NCBI GenBank assembly: GCA_030531285.1
Contig: JAUNNW010000046.1
Location: forward strand, 1 to 7,998
Length of the DNA: 7,998 nucleotides
Direction of reading: 5' to 3'
Origin: Synergistaceae bacterium
GTDB taxonomy: Bacteria; Synergistota; Synergistia; Synergistales; Synergistaceae
This document shows, one piece after another, positions 5,409-7,998 of the stretch. The notes under the pieces were generated by a model. That model was not told where the DNA came from. It ran no database searches and saw nothing but the letters and a program-made list of their open reading frames with translations. Every line of letters begins with the position of its first letter. Within the stretch, counting starts at the first letter, position 1. The translations under genes were made by a program, and so were the position numbers.

Positions 5409-7344
5409 CGTCAACACCTACGAAAAAGGGGCGGGAAGGGAATTTCTCGTTTCCAACGGACTTGGAAGCTACGGCTTCTCAACGGTCATAGGAGCAAATA
5501 CCAGGAGGGAGCACGGGCTTCTGGTCGTAAGACCTACGGGTGAAGTACGTCACTCCGTGCTGGTAAGCAAAGTTGAAGAAACGGTTCTGTCAAACGGCAA
5601 GAAATATCAGCTCTCCACAAACCGTTACAAAGACCTCGTCTATCCGGACGGATTCCGCTACATACAGGAATATAAGGGTAATCCGTTCCCGAACATGCTT
5701 TTTGTCATTCACGGGACGTTTATTAAAAAATCAATATTTATGCCGCAGGGTGAAACCTGTACGGTAATCCGTTACGAAGCAGTATCAGCACCGCAGAAAA
5801 TCCAGCTTGAACTGCGTCCCCTTTTTGCGCACAGGCTTAACTGCGAAATACGTTCGGAATACAAACAGAACGATTTCGCAGTTGCGACAAGCGGCGGACA
5901 GACGATTAAAGCTGAAGGCTACGGGCTGTCAAGTTTCTGTACTGCCACAAAAGGCAAATGGGAAATAAAGCCTCTTTGGTTTGAAAACGTTATGTACGAG
6001 CAGGACGACGTTCAGAACGTGTCGGGCGACAGTCTCTGGGCGCCCGGAGTTCTCACCCTCGAAATGAACGAAGGAGACGTTGCGTTCATGGTTCTTTCCG
6101 GAGAAGACAGACACTACACTCCGGAACAACTTGAAGAATTTTTCCGCAGTGAGACGGAACGTTACTCCGAACTGTTAAAAAAAGCCAGTTTTGAACCTTC
6201 TAATACGGCGGCATGTGACATGATAGTTGCCGCATATCACCTTATAGATAACAAGGAAGACAAACCGGCTAAAATTTATTCGGGCTATCCCTCAACTGAG
6301 CGCAGGTCAAGGGATACTTTCGTTGCGCTTCCCGGGCTTGCGCTTGCCACGGGCAGGGCGGACATAGTCGAATCCGCGCTTCACAACTGGCTCAAAAAAT
6401 GCCGCGAAAACGACACGGTAATGCCCGAACGCATCGCCGAAGACGGACAGCTTGCGACCGCAGGCGCCGACAACGGTCTCTGGTTTGTCTATGCCGCAGA
6501 GAAATACCTTAAAGGCACAAAAGACGCAGAAATAGCAAGAGGCGTTATGGATATAGTTGACCGTTACATGCAGGGCATTGAACTGCTTGACCTTACGGTC
6601 GAAAAAGGCGCATTTCTCAGCGTCAACAGCGAAAATCCGGCGCGCCACTGGATGAACTCTGTCGTTTCCGGAAAGAACGTTGTTACGAGAAAGGGCTGCC
6701 TTGTGGAGCTTAACGCTCTCTGGTACAACGCTCTCAGAACGGCTGAAAAATGCGCGGCAGAACTCGGAGATTCTGCGGCAGAAAAGAAATACGCCGATAC
6801 TGCTGATAAATTCAAAGCAGAATTTGAAAAAATGTTCTGGGACGATGCGCACGGATGTCTCTGTGACTGGATACTTGCAGACGGTTCCGAAAAGAGCTCA
6901 AGTGTACGCCCCAACCAGATTCTTGCGGCATCGCTTCCTTATGCGGCGCTTTCCGAAGAAGCCGTCAAGAAAATTATCCGCGTATGCTGGGATGCCCTTT
7001 ACACGACCTACGGACTTCGTACACTTGACCCGAAGGACGACAAATTCAAAGGCCGCGCCGAAGGCAGCGAAGAAACTCTCAACAAGGCGCGTTACCGCGG
7101 AACTGCATGGACATGGCTTCTTGGACAGTTCATTACGGCATATACAAAGGCATATCCGGAAAACAAGCGCGTTGCGTGGATGTTTATACGCCCGTTCAGT
7201 TCGCATCTCCGTCATGGCGGTCTTGGCTGCGTAGCGGAATTCTTTGACGGCACAATGCCTTACAAACCGCACGGAGACGTTCTGAACGCAATGGCTCATG
7301 GTGAAATGCTCAGGGTTCTCTACGAGAATCTTGAAAACAAATAA
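5389..7344 (+). CDS. Amylo-alpha-1,6-glucosidase (glycogen debranching) family protein, altered active site
   Basis: This 651-residue protein has the two-domain plan of archaeal/bacterial GH133-type debranching enzymes. An N-terminal beta domain spans about 14-260, with GREFLVSNGLGSYGFSTVIG at 16-35 followed by an NTRREHGLLV stretch. An (alpha/alpha)6 domain spans about 270-651. Retained signatures are RDTFVALPGLAL (308-319), GADNGLWFVYA (359-369), VELNALWYNAL (439-449), RPNQILAASLP (507-517), YGLRTLDP and AEFFDG (616-621, with E617, the likely base). Several residues differ from the family as I know it. The usual WGRD reads RSRD (306-309), TWMD reads HWMN (420-423) and the HQGTVWPW-type motif reads YRGTAWTW (569-576). 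If the TWMD Asp is the general acid, N423 removes it. The protein may act on a different alpha-glucan or have lost hydrolysis. It has no signal peptide and is presumably cytosolic. It overlaps whiA by 20 bp and precedes gap by 64 bp. The family is sure; the activity is not. Confidence 0.88.
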   Translation: MYLGKVDVNTYEKGAGREFLVSNGLGSYGFSTVIGANTRREHGLLVVRPTGEVRHSVLVSKVEETVLSNGKKYQLSTNRYKDLVYPDGFRYIQEYKGNPFPNMLFVIHGTFIKKSIFMPQGETCTVIRYEAVSAPQKIQLELRPLFAHRLNCEIRSEYKQNDFAVATSGGQTIKAEGYGLSSFCTATKGKWEIKPLWFENVMYEQDDVQNVSGDSLWAPGVLTLEMNEGDVAFMVLSGEDRHYTPEQLEEFFRSETERYSELLKKASFEPSNTAACDMIVAAYHLIDNKEDKPAKIYSGYPSTERRSRDTFVALPGLALATGRADIVESALHNWLKKCRENDTVMPERIAEDGQLATAGADNGLWFVYAAEKYLKGTKDAEIARGVMDIVDRYMQGIELLDLTVEKGAFLSVNSENPARHWMNSVVSGKNVVTRKGCLVELNALWYNALRTAEKCAAELGDSAAEKKYADTADKFKAEFEKMFWDDAHGCLCDWILADGSEKSSSVRPNQILAASLPYAALSEEAVKKIIRVCWDALYTTYGLRTLDPKDDKFKGRAEGSEETLNKARYRGTAWTWLLGQFITAYTKAYPENKRVAWMFIRPFSSHLRHGGLGCVAEFFDGTMPYKPHGDVLNAMAHGEMLRVLYENLENK

Positions 7345-7373
7345 AGCAGCAAAAGCTTCAAATTAACCGGACA

Positions 7374-7391
7374 TTTTGTCCAAAGACAAAA
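7374..7391. promoter_or_regulatory. Perfect inverted repeat just upstream of the gap ribosome binding site
   Basis: TTTTGTC-CAAA-GACAAAA is a perfect 7-bp inverted repeat with a 4-base loop, ending one base before the GGGGAG Shine-Dalgarno at 7393-7398. It could be a repressor operator or an mRNA leader hairpin that affects gap translation or stability. A second possible stem, GGAC (7369-7372) with GTCC (7378-7381), overlaps it and cannot form at the same time. No U-run follows, so it is not an intrinsic terminator. No clear -35/-10 pair was found in 7345-7408. Confidence 0.4.
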
Positions 7392-7392
7392 C

Positions 7393-7398
7393 GGGGAG
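7393..7398 (+). promoter_or_regulatory. Ribosome binding site of gap
   Basis: GGGGAG at 7393-7398 lies ten bases before ATG 7409. No other in-frame start nearby gives the full Rossmann N-terminus, so this start is secure. Confidence 0.65.
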
Positions 7399-7408
7399 TG
7401 ATACGGCA

Positions 7409-7998
7409 ATGACAAAGTACAGAGTTGCAATCAATGGTTTCGGACGCATCGGTCGTCTTACGACCAGAGCTTTCTTCACAAACGGCAAAGAAAACAATTT
7501 TGAAATTGTGGCGATCAACGACTTGACACCGCCTGAAACGCTTGCGTATCTGCTGAAATACGACTCAACCTTCAGAAGGTTTCAGGGCGACGTCCGGCTT
7601 GACGGAGACACGCTTATTGTCAACGGACAGAGAATCAAGGCAGTTGCGGAGCCGGATCCTGCGAAGCTTCCGTGGAAGGAAATGGGCGTTGACCTCGTTA
7701 TAGAGTCAACCGGACGTTTTACAGACGCCGACAAAGCGAAGGCTCACATTGAAGCAGGAGCGAAAAAAGTTATCATCTCCGCGCCTGCAAAGAACGAAGA
7801 TGCAACAATAGTTATGGGCGTCAACGAGAAAATATACGACCCCGCGAAACACAGCATCGTTTCAAACGCCTCCTGCACGACGAACTGCCTTGCCCCTGTA
7901 TGCAAGGTGCTTCAGGAGAGATTCGGTATTGTCAAAGGTCTTATGAACACAATTCATTCATATACCAACGACCAGGCAATTCTTGACATACCGCGCCC
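7409..7998 (+). CDS. gap: Type I glyceraldehyde-3-phosphate dehydrogenase (partial, 3' end beyond window)
   Basis: The first 196 codons are present and the gene runs off the window edge; the family is usually about 330-340 residues, so roughly 60 percent is seen. The enzyme catalyses phosphorylating oxidation of glyceraldehyde-3-phosphate to 1,3-bisphosphoglycerate in cytosolic glycolysis. The NAD-binding Rossmann motif INGFGRIGR is at 8-16. ND at 37-38 is followed by LTPPETLAYLLKYDS, as in NAD-preferring enzymes. STGRF is at 100-104. The catalytic SCTTNC has its nucleophile at C156, and the partner His of the IHSYT motif is H183. TNDQAILD follows, as expected. No frameshift or missing catalytic residue is seen. 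The gene follows the debranching-like gene by 64 bp with its own strong ribosome binding site, so it may be read through or have its own control at the inverted repeat. In many bacteria pgk and tpiA follow gap, but they are outside this window. Confidence 0.97.
   Translation, partial: MTKYRVAINGFGRIGRLTTRAFFTNGKENNFEIVAINDLTPPETLAYLLKYDSTFRRFQGDVRLDGDTLIVNGQRIKAVAEPDPAKLPWKEMGVDLVIESTGRFTDADKAKAHIEAGAKKVIISAPAKNEDATIVMGVNEKIYDPAKHSIVSNASCTTNCLAPVCKVLQERFGIVKGLMNTIHSYTNDQAILDIPR

Noticed and set aside
6307..6852. 181-codon open frame on the minus strand inside the debranching-like gene
   Set aside because: It lies wholly antisense to a gene with strong family motifs, and its translation shows no recognisable domain. 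Long antisense frames are expected from the codon bias of the plus-strand gene.
6680..7234. 184-codon plus-strand frame overlapping the debranching-like gene
   Set aside because: It is in another frame of a well-supported gene, Arg/Ser/Thr-rich and without any recognisable motif, so it is a shadow frame.
7345..7373. Terminator between the debranching-like gene and gap
   Set aside because: The only stems are a three-base AGC/GCT and the inverted repeat further downstream; neither is followed by a T-run.

Overview
The window is a compact, entirely plus-strand stretch of bacterial chromosome with almost no non-coding DNA. It carries five complete genes, the first 196 codons of a sixth, and possibly the last few codons of a gene entering from the left. 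The conserved trio rapZ (yvcJ) - yvcK (glmR) - whiA is characteristic of Bacillota and Actinomycetota and also occurs in some deeper lineages such as Synergistota. A SPOR-domain protein, a membrane-anchored form of YvcK and an archaeal-type debranching-enzyme homologue next to GAPDH make me lean towards a Synergistota-like or clostridial anaerobe. That taxonomic guess is inference and should be held loosely. No mobile element, CRISPR array, rRNA or tRNA was recognised.

Layout: 24-1532 is a radical SAM protein with an N-terminal cobalamin-binding-like domain and unknown substrate. 1550-2443 is a single-pass membrane protein with a long Lys/Glu/Gln-rich linker and a C-terminal SPOR domain, expected to bind septal peptidoglycan. 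2504-3385 is RapZ, 3379-4497 is YvcK/GlmR and 4497-5408 is WhiA; these three overlap at their stop/start codons. 5389-7344 is a glycogen-debranching-enzyme-like protein whose start lies inside whiA. After a 64-bp gap holding a perfect 7-bp inverted repeat, 7409 to the window end is type I GAPDH, cut off by the window edge.

The tight spacing, the overlaps and the lack of a recognisable terminator suggest one transcription unit from the radical SAM gene (or earlier) to at least the debranching-like gene. By family knowledge, RapZ and YvcK are tied to amino-sugar supply (GlmS, UDP-GlcNAc), and WhiA and SPOR proteins to cell division. The unit therefore looks like an envelope-precursor and division control cluster abutting carbon-storage and glycolysis genes.

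The most notable observation is in the debranching-like protein. Several active-site motifs are altered, including an Asn where the family has the Asp of the TWMD motif, so it may have a different specificity or may not be a glucosidase at all. No wholly new system is evident; the rest is mostly well-known gene families in a conserved order.
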